In this document: piece by piece, positions 52,455 to 60,202 of the stretch | Numbering within the stretch: position 1 is the first letter of the stretch | How the letters are laid out: every line of letters starts with the position of its first letter | Assembly: GCA_903896545.1 (NCBI GenBank) | Contig: CAITYF010000090.1 | Span: 1-64,000, forward strand | Direction: 5' to 3' | From: an uncultured Myxococcales bacterium | GTDB lineage: Bacteria; Myxococcota_A; UBA9042 | Length of the DNA: 64,000 nucleotides | Program-made: the position numbers and the translations under genes | The notes under the pieces: model-generated | What the model was told of the DNA's origin: nothing | Databases searched by the model: none | Seen by the model: only the letters and a program-made list of their open reading frames with translations

Positions 52455-52973
52455 GTGTTCGGCATCGGCAGTCCAGAACTCTTCGTCATCATCATCATTG
52501 CGCTCTTGTTCGTTGGACCGGACAAGCTGCCGCAGGTGGCCAAGACCGTGGGCACGGGCCTGCGCGATTTGCGCCGCATGGCCAACCTGACGCAGACCGA
52601 GCTTCAATCCGCCATGAACGACCTCGCGCGCGAAGTGGAACGCATTCCGGAAGCGAAGGAAAAGGCGGAGTTGAACGCGAAGCTGGCGTCGCTCGGGCCA
52701 CTGACACCCGACGATAATCTGGACAAGCCCGCGCCAGCCACTTCGGCCGTTGCGCCGCCTGTGGACGGTGAGACGATTGCCGTGGTGGCCAAGCGCATGC
52801 CGCCGCCGCTTGAAGAGCAGCGCAAGCCCGGACCACCGGAGCCGCATTACGTCATCAAACCGGCAGATGGCATGCGACCGCGCGTTGGCGACTGGGCTGT
52901 GCACCCTGACGCGCTGGCAGAATCCGCCGCGCCGCCCGCAGACCCGCCGCCAGAGGAAGTTCCGCCGGCATGA
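52455..52973 (+). CDS. tatB: Sec-independent protein translocase TatB-type subunit
   Basis: The single N-terminal helix FGIGSPELFVIIIIALLFVG followed by PDKLPQVAKTVGTGLRDLRR (amphipathic helix) is the TatA/TatB signature; the Glu-Leu in the helix and the long charged continuation favour TatB. The GTG start precedes Phe. After about residue 75 the protein is Pro/Ala-rich (172 residues in total). The 4-bp overlap with tatC supports a tatB-tatC pair; no separate tatA lies here. Folded proteins with twin-arginine signals would be exported. Confidence 0.88.
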   Translation: MFGIGSPELFVIIIIALLFVGPDKLPQVAKTVGTGLRDLRRMANLTQTELQSAMNDLAREVERIPEAKEKAELNAKLASLGPLTPDDNLDKPAPATSAVAPPVDGETIAVVAKRMPPPLEEQRKPGPPEPHYVIKPADGMRPRVGDWAVHPDALAESAAPPADPPPEEVPPA

Positions 52974-54796
52974 GTGAAGTCGCGGCCAGCATGACCTTTC
53001 GCGAGCACCTGATCGAGCTCAGGTCCCGCGTCTTCAAAGCCACCGTTTCGGTCTTCGTCGGCTTTTTTGTCGCGTGGGCGTGGCACATTGAGCTCTACGC
53101 CATCTTGACCGCTCCGCTCCGCGATGCGATGGCGGCCAATAATCTTTTTGTGATCAAGGCTTTGGCGATCACGGAGAGCATTGAAGTCTACATGAAGTTG
53201 TCGCTCATCGGCGGCGTCTTCCTCGCAAGCCCGTTTGTCTTCTGGCAAATTTGGGCGTTCATCGCGCCGGGACTTTTGGGCAAAGAGAAAAAGCTCATCT
53301 TGCCCGTCGTCGTTGCCAGCGTCGGTTGCTTCTCCTTGGGCGCGCTGTTTTGCTACCTCGTCGCGCTGCCCTTCATGGCGGATTTTCTCATCAAGATGAC
53401 GCTCGAAGCGCCAGGTCTGCTTTTGGAGCCGACGATCGCCGGTTCCGTGAGCTTCGTCCTGTTCTTGCTCGTCGGTTTTGGCGTGGTCTTTGAGCTGCCG
53501 CTCTTCATGTACGTCATGTCCGCGTTGCAGATGGTCACCTGGCGCGGCTTCCTCGGCTTCTACCGCTACTGGGTCGTCATCGCGTTCATCATCGGCGCGG
53601 TGCTCACGCCGACCCCCGATCCGATCAACCAGACGATCATGTCCGCGCCGCTTGTGATCCTCTACGGCGTGGGCGTCGGCGTCGCGTGGCTGGTCGACAA
53701 CCGCGGGCAACCCGGTGCATCCAAGCGCGCGCTGGTGCCCATCGCCATCGTGCTGACGCTGATTGCCGTGGCGGCACTCGCGCTGGTGCTGCGGCAGCGC
53801 GAGCAACCGGTGATCGCGGACGTGCCCGCGGACGTGCAGGAGCTTGTGGGCGTACGTCTGCAGGCGGCGGAGAACATGCTGTCTGTGGCGGACGCGAAGA
53901 CCGCGCGCCTGCTGGCGCCGATCCGGCTCGCCCGCGCTCACGCGTGGCTGCCGACCGACGGCCAGTGGCTGCTCGTGCGGAACGGCGATGAAGCTGCGCT
54001 TTTGATGGAAACAACGACCGCCCAGAACAAGCTCGACGCGCTGGGCAAGAAACTCCACGCGACGGTTTCGCAGTCGGGGCCGGCGCGCACGCTGACGTTT
54101 GTGGATGCCGGCGTGCGTTGGCAAGTCATGGCGCTGGGCAAACGGACGCTCTGGTTGGGGCGCGAGTCGGTGCTGGCGCAGCTCATGGCGGTCCACACGG
54201 GCAAGCAGCCGGCGCTGGCGGCCGATGCCGTCATGGCGGAGCGGCTAACGGCACTGCAAGCGTCGGGTCCAGTGTGGGCGCTGACGGCGGACCCGCGCGG
54301 CACAGCCCACTGGCTGCCCGGTGGCGCGCTGGCGCAGCACGTGAAGTTGGGCGTGGCAGCCTGGAATGACAAGGAGCTCGTCCTGCGGCTCGAGTGCCGG
54401 GGTTCCGACGCGGCGGCGTCCCTGCGCGATCGTCTGGAGACCTGGCTTGCGGACATCCGTCAGCGCGATGTGCAGCACGACTCGGCGCTGACGCGGCGGG
54501 TTGGGCGGCTGGCGGCGCTGCTGTCGCAGGCCTGGCAGATTCAGGCGCGCAACGCAGGTCCGACTCACCCGGACACGCAGCAGTGGGCGAATCTCGCGCG
54601 GGACGCAAACGCGCTGTCGCAGGAAGTCGGGCTTGCCAACGCGCCGACGAGCTCAACCGATCCGCTCGTCCAGCTCGTTCAGCCGCCGACCGTGTCTCGC
54701 GTTGAGTTGGAGGGTGCTGTCGTGATCTGGCGGCTGCAGCTCGACGTGGCGCACATGCTCGGCGTGTTGCTGGCGGTCGGACCGTCCGCGCCCTGA
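52970..54796 (+). CDS. tatC: Tat translocase subunit TatC with a long C-terminal extension
   Basis: TatC recognises twin-arginine signals and forms the translocase core. Residues 1-245 are a complete TatC: MTFREHLIELRSR at the N-terminus, FIAPGLLGKEKK (conserved Glu 106), VFELPLF (Glu 175), LTPTPDPINQ and six helices. A usual TatC ends near 250, but here a seventh helix (ALVPIAIVLTLIAVAALALVL, about 254-273) and about 335 further residues continue in the same frame. With TatC's C-terminus in the cytoplasm, the extra helix would put this domain in the periplasm. The extension contains short strands and helices with no family I recognise. It overlaps tatB by 4 bp. Confidence 0.93.
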   Translation: MSEVAASMTFREHLIELRSRVFKATVSVFVGFFVAWAWHIELYAILTAPLRDAMAANNLFVIKALAITESIEVYMKLSLIGGVFLASPFVFWQIWAFIAPGLLGKEKKLILPVVVASVGCFSLGALFCYLVALPFMADFLIKMTLEAPGLLLEPTIAGSVSFVLFLLVGFGVVFELPLFMYVMSALQMVTWRGFLGFYRYWVVIAFIIGAVLTPTPDPINQTIMSAPLVILYGVGVGVAWLVDNRGQPGASKRALVPIAIVLTLIAVAALALVLRQREQPVIADVPADVQELVGVRLQAAENMLSVADAKTARLLAPIRLARAHAWLPTDGQWLLVRNGDEAALLMETTTAQNKLDALGKKLHATVSQSGPARTLTFVDAGVRWQVMALGKRTLWLGRESVLAQLMAVHTGKQPALAADAVMAERLTALQASGPVWALTADPRGTAHWLPGGALAQHVKLGVAAWNDKELVLRLECRGSDAAASLRDRLETWLADIRQRDVQHDSALTRRVGRLAALLSQAWQIQARNAGPTHPDTQQWANLARDANALSQEVGLANAPTSSTDPLVQLVQPPTVSRVELEGAVVIWRLQLDVAHMLGVLLAVGPSAP

Positions 54797-54850
54797 TTTG
54801 CCCGCGCAGAGCGCCTCGTGTTAGCCTCGCAGCATCTCGCCGGAGGCCCC

Positions 54851-56032
54851 ATGCGCGCCCTTTCTTTGACGTTCTTGATGACCCTCATCTTGCCGTGCTC
54901 GTCGGCGTTTGCCGAAGGGGAGCCGGAGCCGGAACCGGCCAAAGCGCCTGAAGAAGCGGCACCTGAAGGTCCGCGGCCGTTTCGCGACGTCGACCTCTTC
55001 TCGGGTCACTCGCTCCGGCAGTCGTCCAAGGACCGCAAAATCGCTGCGGGCGTGAATCTGCACTTCGCGCCCGTGCCGTTCGTCGCCGCGAAGGCCTTGA
55101 ACCAAGCGGCCGAGAAGGTGTCCGCGACGTATCCCGACGCGACGCAGATGGTGTCCGTGCTGAAGGTCGCCAACGCCACGCGCGTGCACGATCTCGCCGT
55201 GGCGCAAAATGTCGACGGCACCAAAGCGCAGATTCAGGCAGATTTCAAGGCTGCCGGCGTGACTCCGACGGCGGATCAACAAAGGGCGATCGACAACATC
55301 AATGCGAACAACATCGGATCGCTTGCGGACATCGCGCAGGTCGCGGCGACACCTTCTGACGCGCTCGCGTTTGGCATTGAGCCTTGGTTTGAGTACAACT
55401 TTGGCACGTACGACCTGACCGCCTACGTGCCGATGGCTGCCTTTTACTCGTCCAAGGAAGGCAACTCGCTGGAGCTGGGCAATATCAACCTCGACTTCCG
55501 CGCCGGTTCTCGCAAAGGCTACACAGCCGCCGTTGGATGGACGGGCGGTTTGTCGCTGTACTTGCCGACCGGAACGGAGAAGGCCAATGTGCTGGCGCTC
55601 TCCAACGCGTTGGTGCTGCCCAAGTACCTGCACGAGTACGTGTCGGTCCAGCCGTACGGCATTATTGGCGGCCAGCTGTCCTTCCTGACGCTGATGTTGC
55701 GCGCTGAGGTCACCGGCATGTTCGCCGTGCGCGACAACCCGCTCTACTCGACCGTTGTATACGCCAACTGGGGTGTGTCCTCCGTCATCCGCGCGGTCAT
55801 TCTCGATCTCGTCGCGGAAGTCGACGGTTTGGTGAACCTGTACAACGCGCCCGGTATGCAGGATATCTTCGCGACGGCCGGCGCGCGCTTTCACGCGGGT
55901 CCGGTTCGCTTCGGCGCTGCAGCGCGCATGCCGATCACGTCCAATCCGTCGTCGATCTACGCGCAGTCGTTTGGCCAACTGGGCAACGTCGCCAAGGTGA
56001 ACTTCTTGCTGCAGGGCTTCATGACTTTCTAA
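54851..56032 (+). CDS. Outer-membrane beta-barrel-type protein
   Basis: The ATG at 54851 has GGAGG 4 nt upstream. The 393 residues begin with a signal peptide (cleavage near AFAEGE) and an acidic Pro-rich stretch. Then a helical N-terminal part (about 70-170) and an array of alternating amphipathic strands follow, such as FGIEPWFEYNFGTYDLTAYV, ISLELGNINLDFRAG-like phrases and GLSLYLPTG. The protein ends in Phe (QGFMTF), as outer-membrane barrel proteins do. It ends in a 14-bp convergent overlap with the FeoB-associated gene. It may be a substrate or partner of the upstream Tat genes only by position. Confidence 0.78.
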   Translation: MRALSLTFLMTLILPCSSAFAEGEPEPEPAKAPEEAAPEGPRPFRDVDLFSGHSLRQSSKDRKIAAGVNLHFAPVPFVAAKALNQAAEKVSATYPDATQMVSVLKVANATRVHDLAVAQNVDGTKAQIQADFKAAGVTPTADQQRAIDNINANNIGSLADIAQVAATPSDALAFGIEPWFEYNFGTYDLTAYVPMAAFYSSKEGNSLELGNINLDFRAGSRKGYTAAVGWTGGLSLYLPTGTEKANVLALSNALVLPKYLHEYVSVQPYGIIGGQLSFLTLMLRAEVTGMFAVRDNPLYSTVVYANWGVSSVIRAVILDLVAEVDGLVNLYNAPGMQDIFATAGARFHAGPVRFGAAARMPITSNPSSIYAQSFGQLGNVAKVNFLLQGFMTF

Positions 56033-56210
56033 GCTGGCCGATTCGCAACGCGCTCGACCGCTTCTTTGTCACGCCGGCTTCCTGTACGCGTCGCTGCGTC
56101 TTGACCACTTCGCACTTTGCGCACGCCTGCTTCTCACCGCGCATTTGCCGCACAAGCAGGGCGACGGCGACGGCGACCAAGCCCAGTGCAGCGATCGCGT
56201 CCCACGTCAT
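56019..56210 (-). CDS. FeoB-associated Cys-rich small membrane protein
   Basis: A 63-residue protein whose ATG overlaps the feoB stop by 4 bp. One hydrophobic helix (IAALGLVAVAVALLV, about 6-20) is followed by CAKC and a basic tail. This is the arrangement of FeoB-associated proteins, with only one Cys pair. It is probably an accessory to ferrous-iron uptake. It is last in the feoA-feoB operon. Confidence 0.72.
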   Translation of the reverse strand: MTWDAIAALGLVAVAVALLVRQMRGEKQACAKCEVVKTQRRVQEAGVTKKRSSALRIGQLRKS

Positions 56211-58390
56211 GCGAACCCCAGGCGCGTGCCGATTTGGTAGACGGCAAAGCTCATCAGCCACGCGAGGCTGTTCAGGTAGAACACGGCGAAGATCGGCCAA
56301 CCCCACGAGTTGGTCTCGCGGCGAATCGTGGCGAGGGTCGAGAGACACTGCATCGCGATGGCGAAGAAGACCATCAGTGACAGCCCCTTGAGCGGGGTCA
56401 GCGCGCCAGAATTGGCCATGGTCTTGCCGACGTCGGCGGCGTAGCGATCGTCGATGTCCGCTTGGCTGCCGCGACCAAAAACCTGGCCCATGATTGGCAC
56501 GAGCACTTCGCGCGCAGCAAATGAGCCGACAAGTCCGATGCCGATCCGCCAGTCAAAGCCCAAAGGCGCGATGGTCGGTTCAATCGCGTGGCCAATGCGC
56601 CCTGCGACGCTATTTTGCAGCTTCACCTGCGCGTCTTCTCGCTCCAACGCGGCCAGCGCGTCGGCTCGGGCGGGTTCTTGCAACGTCTGGGCGTGCGTCT
56701 CCCGCGCGGTGCGCAAATCGGGATCCAGACCTTGGCGCGGGAAGGTCATCAACGCCCACAGAATCACCGTCAGCGCGACGATGACCGTGCCGGTCTGCGT
56801 CAGGAACAGCCGCGCGCGGTCGACCAGCATCCGCGCGACGTTGCGCCACCGCGGCCAGCGGTACGGCGGCATTTCCAGAAGCAGCGGGGCGCCTCCGCCC
56901 TTGATCGCAGTTCGGCGCAGCACAAACGCGGAAAGAATCGCCAGCAGGAAGCCCAGCGCGTACATCGCCGTCACGACGAGTCCGCCGAGAGAGAAGATGC
57001 CCCAGATCGGCGCTTGGTGGGCAAAAACCGCGGCAGTCACCAGCGTGTACACCGGCAGGCGCGCGGAACAGGACATCAAAGGCGCAACCATGATGGTCAA
57101 GAGGCGATCGCGGCGATCGGGCATCGTCCGCGTCGCCATGATCGCCGGCACCGCGCACGCGTAGGCCGAGAGCAGCGGCACAAACGCCTTGCCGGGCAGA
57201 CCGATGCGCGCCATCAGCTGATCCACCAGATACGCCGTTCGCGCCAGATAGCCGGAATCTTCCAGAAGCGAAATCCCGAGGAAAAGCATCAGAATCTGCG
57301 GAAGGAAGACCAGCGTGCCGGAGACGCCGGCAAGGACGCCGTCGATCAACACGTCGCGCAGCAGGTTGTCCGGGAGGTGCGTACGCGCGAGATCGCTGAG
57401 CGCGCCCATGCCGCTTTCCACGAGATCGACCGCGGGCTGCGCACCGGCAAAGACGGCCTGAAAGAGCGCGGTCATCGCCAAAATGAACAGCACGGCGCCG
57501 AGACCGGGATGCAGCAGCACGCGATCGACCCGCTCGGAACGGCCGGAAGTCGTGACGATGTGGCGTTTGACACAGCGGCTGAGCAGGGCGTCGATCCGCG
57601 TGAAGCGCGCAACGGTCGCGAGACGTCGCGGATCCTGCGTCGGATCATCGGGACGCGGCACCGCTTGGAGCAGCGCGGTACCCAGCCCTGGCGCCTCCGC
57701 GTCGGCCACATCGGGGTCCGTCGCGAGCCACCACAGCACGCCGCCGTTGCTTTCTGGTGGACGCTGAAGCGAGAAACGCGCCAGCACCTCGCGCGCCTTA
57801 TCGATCGCGTCCGTCACCGGCTGCGGCCACGCGGTCTCGGTGATCCGCCCGCGTTCGGGGTGCGCCGCCACTTCAGCGACCGCCTCATTGAGCGCCTCGA
57901 TCCCGTCGCCGCGCGCTGCCACCATCGGCACGACGAGGCAGCCCAGCTCGCGCTGCAGCGCGGCAACGTCGATCTCGATGCCTTCTTTGCGCGCCGCGTC
58001 CATCATGTTCAGCGCGACAAGCACCGGCCGCCCAATCTCGGCGATCTGCAGAAGCAGCAGCAGATTGCGCGCCACGTTCGCTGCATCCACGACGACGACC
58101 ACGACGTCCGGGATCGGATCCTCGGTTCGCCCCGTCAGCGCGTGATGGGCAATTTCCTCTTCCGGACTGTGTGCCGACAGCGAGTAGCACCCCGGCAGGT
58201 CCGTCACGCGCCATGGCTGACCCGCAGCATCGTGCATACCCACACGCCGCTCAACGGTGATACCGGGATAGTTGCCCACGTGCGCGCGCGCGCCGGTCAG
58301 CGCGTTGAAGAGCGTCGTCTTGCCGGTATTTGGATTGCCTGCGAGCGCCACTTCCAACGGGCGTGATGCCGTCGCCGTGTCCGCGCTCAT
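56207..58390 (-). CDS. feoB: Ferrous iron transport protein B
   Basis: An inner-membrane Fe(II) transporter with a cytosolic G domain. The start at 58390 begins the G-protein part 15 residues before the P-loop, giving 727 residues. G1 GNPNTGKTT, switch region GNYPGITVE, G3 DLPGCYSL and G4 NMMD are visible, followed by the GDI helical domain. About eight to ten membrane helices contain the gate motifs SAYACAVPAIMATR and MSCSARLPVYTL. It starts 2 nt after feoA. Confidence 0.95.
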   Translation of the reverse strand: MSADTATASRPLEVALAGNPNTGKTTLFNALTGARAHVGNYPGITVERRVGMHDAAGQPWRVTDLPGCYSLSAHSPEEEIAHHALTGRTEDPIPDVVVVVVDAANVARNLLLLLQIAEIGRPVLVALNMMDAARKEGIEIDVAALQRELGCLVVPMVAARGDGIEALNEAVAEVAAHPERGRITETAWPQPVTDAIDKAREVLARFSLQRPPESNGGVLWWLATDPDVADAEAPGLGTALLQAVPRPDDPTQDPRRLATVARFTRIDALLSRCVKRHIVTTSGRSERVDRVLLHPGLGAVLFILAMTALFQAVFAGAQPAVDLVESGMGALSDLARTHLPDNLLRDVLIDGVLAGVSGTLVFLPQILMLFLGISLLEDSGYLARTAYLVDQLMARIGLPGKAFVPLLSAYACAVPAIMATRTMPDRRDRLLTIMVAPLMSCSARLPVYTLVTAAVFAHQAPIWGIFSLGGLVVTAMYALGFLLAILSAFVLRRTAIKGGGAPLLLEMPPYRWPRWRNVARMLVDRARLFLTQTGTVIVALTVILWALMTFPRQGLDPDLRTARETHAQTLQEPARADALAALEREDAQVKLQNSVAGRIGHAIEPTIAPLGFDWRIGIGLVGSFAAREVLVPIMGQVFGRGSQADIDDRYAADVGKTMANSGALTPLKGLSLMVFFAIAMQCLSTLATIRRETNSWGWPIFAVFYLNSLAWLMSFAVYQIGTRLGFA

Positions 58391-58392
58391 CG

Positions 58393-58629
58393 CTACGCTG
58401 CCTGTTCCGTGTGAATCGCCTGCGCGTCTGCACGCCGCAACGAGAGCACAAAGTCGCGCACTTGCACCTGCAGCGGACCGCCAAACGGCGCGCGACGCAG
58501 GAGTTGCACGGGCGCGCCCGGCGTGAAACCAAGCTCCACGAGCCGATCGCCCAGCACGCCAGCCAGCGCTACACGGGTCACGTGATGCTGTTGCCCTGCG
58601 GGAATCGAGTCGAGCGTCTGGAAGGCCAT
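58393..58629 (-). CDS. feoA: Ferrous iron transport protein A
   Basis: A 78-residue SH3-like protein that interacts with FeoB. The core RLVELGFTPGAPVQLLRRAP matches the FeoA pattern of a helix-turn then strand, and GGPLQVQVRDFVLSLRRADA completes the barrel. Feo operon order A-B-accessory is standard. Its promoter overlaps the Fur box at 58683-58707. The start ATG is 58629. Confidence 0.9.
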   Translation of the reverse strand: MAFQTLDSIPAGQQHHVTRVALAGVLGDRLVELGFTPGAPVQLLRRAPFGGPLQVQVRDFVLSLRRADAQAIHTEQAA

Positions 58630-58680
58630 GGTCCTTTCGCCTCAGGTCGTCGCGCGAAGTTGCCGTGCGCGACACGAGCC

Positions 58681-58709
58681 ATGATAACGAAAGTCACTTT
58701 CAATAACAA
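58681..58709 (-). promoter_or_regulatory. feo promoter with embedded Fur-box-like palindrome
   Basis: On the minus strand TTGTTA (58704-58709) and TATCAT (58681-58686) are spaced 17 nt apart. The spacer contains the palindrome GAAAGTCACTTTC (58689-58701) within TTATTGAAAGTGACTTTCG, close to the Fur consensus of inverted TGAnAATnA. Fur binding here would block RNA polymerase, the standard logic of iron-repressed feo genes. A Fur-family gene lies at 59738. Confidence 0.65.
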
Positions 58710-58726
58710 GTGGATCTTGAGGTCGC

Positions 58727-59617
58727 CTACGCGTCAGCGGCGGGCACGGATTCAGCTTCGGCCTCTGCCAAAACTGCAGAAACATCAGCGCCTTCGTGTG
58801 CATCCGAGCCTTCCACTTCAACCGCAGCCTGCACGTGTGCAGCGCGATTCGGCGTGAATTCGGGGCGCTCGCGTCCGTGTTTCAGGCGATACAGCTCGTC
58901 TTCCGCCAGATCGAGAGCGCCCATCGTCATGATGTACGCGCGGCGGTTGTCCTCCGCCTTCTGGTTGGTCACGCGCAGCGCCAAGCGCATCTCAAACAGC
59001 TCGTTGATGATCCACTCGCGCTCGCCGCGCAACTTCGTCAACTGTTCGCGGACGCGGCCGATCTGCTGCTCTTCGCGCACCGTCTGCTGCTCCAGACGCA
59101 TTTTCTCGATCTCCGCCTGACGCAGCGCGCGCTCCGCTTCGTACTCGGCACGGCGCGCCGCGACCTTCGGGTCCTCGACGTACGCCACGGGCGGCGGCGG
59201 CGGCGCTTCTTCCTCGACGACAACCGGCTTCTTCTTGCCCTTCAGTTCGTTGACGACGACGGTCAGTTCCTCCAGTTGATGCTCAGCCTTACGGTGCTTC
59301 GCCTGGAGTTCGTTGAGCGCGTCTTCGGCCTTTTTCTGCGCCGACCGCGCCTTCGCGACGTCTTCCTTGCCCTGTGCCAACCGCGCGGCGGCTTCTTTTT
59401 GCGACCGATCTTCCTTGGAAACGGCCTCACCGGCTTTTTCCAGCTTCTTGCGCAGCTGCTCGGCGCGTTCGGCGGCCTTGCCTTCGTCGCGTTCCGCCTT
59501 CTCGGCGCGTTCCACCAGCTTTTGTACCTGCTCTTGCAGCTTGGCCAGCGACGTCCAGAAGTAGAGCGCGGCAGCGCCGCAGACGACCGCGACCAGCGCG
59601 AGAATTGTAGAGCCCAT
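58727..59617 (-). CDS. Membrane-anchored coiled-coil protein
   Basis: The start at 59617 has GAGGA about 7 nt upstream. The 296 residues have one N-terminal membrane helix (about 3-21). A long coiled-coil follows, rich in Lys/Glu/Ala heptads (about 22-130, for example RAEQLRKKLEKAGEAVSKED). A Pro-rich hinge (EEEAPPPPPVAYVEDP) is followed by a second coiled-coil (160-250) and an acidic tail. Likely a structural or spacer protein. No family recognised. It is divergent from the Fur-family gene. Confidence 0.75.
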   Translation of the reverse strand: MGSTILALVAVVCGAAALYFWTSLAKLQEQVQKLVERAEKAERDEGKAAERAEQLRKKLEKAGEAVSKEDRSQKEAAARLAQGKEDVAKARSAQKKAEDALNELQAKHRKAEHQLEELTVVVNELKGKKKPVVVEEEAPPPPPVAYVEDPKVAARRAEYEAERALRQAEIEKMRLEQQTVREEQQIGRVREQLTKLRGEREWIINELFEMRLALRVTNQKAEDNRRAYIMTMGALDLAEDELYRLKHGRERPEFTPNRAAHVQAAVEVEGSDAHEGADVSAVLAEAEAESVPAADA

Positions 59618-59737
59618 CGTTGTCCTCATCCGCCCTCGTGCGGGGCAGTCACTTCCTATCACTCACTGCGTTTTGCCACAACCGCCTTGCCCAAACGTTG
59701 GCTCTGCGCCAGACTCTACAAAAGCCGGGGGGACGGA

Positions 59738-60202
59738 GTGTCGCAGAAAGCAACCAGCGCGGGAAGACTTGCAGGATTCGATGCTTGGCGCGATCTCTTT
59801 ATCGACCGCATCAGCCGTGACAACCAGCGTATGACGCCGCAGCGTTTGCAGATCGCGGAGACGCTTTACGCGCATGGGCATTTGAACGTCGACGAATTGC
59901 ACCGACGGGTCCGCGACATCGATCCGACGGTGGGCTACGCGACCGTTTACCGTACGTTGAAGCTGCTGGAACGCTACGGGCTCGTGGAAGTGTCGCATTT
60001 TGCCGACGGTACGGCGCGCTATGAAGTGCACGTGGGCGGTGAAGATCACCACGACCACATGATTTGCACGCGCTGCGGCAAGATCGTCGAATTTGAGAAC
60101 CCGGCGATCGAGGCACTGCAGGAAGAAGTCGCCCGCGCGCATGGCTACAAGCTGACCAACCACCGCATGGACCTGTTTGGGCTCTGCCCCTCATGCCAGT
60201 GA
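59738..60202 (+). CDS. fur: Fur-family transcription regulator
   Basis: A metal-responsive repressor of 154 residues. The GTG start has a G-rich Shine-Dalgarno-like tract 4-5 nt upstream. The N-terminal winged helix contains NQRMTPQRLQIAETL and PTVGYATVYRTLKLLERYGL. The metal region has HHDHMICTRCGKIVEF and a C-terminal CPSC, so both CxxC-type structural zinc pairs are present. Fur fits best, although Zur or PerR cannot be excluded. The feo operon with its Fur box is 1.1 kb away. Its end overlaps the glycosyltransferase start by 10 bp. Confidence 0.9.
   Translation: MSQKATSAGRLAGFDAWRDLFIDRISRDNQRMTPQRLQIAETLYAHGHLNVDELHRRVRDIDPTVGYATVYRTLKLLERYGLVEVSHFADGTARYEVHVGGEDHHDHMICTRCGKIVEFENPAIEALQEEVARAHGYKLTNHRMDLFGLCPSCQ

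Noticed and set aside
53729..54796. TatC extension as a separate gene fused by a frameshift
   Set aside because: The frame is continuous through the seventh helix, with no internal stop and no start codon carrying a Shine-Dalgarno sequence near 53720-53800.
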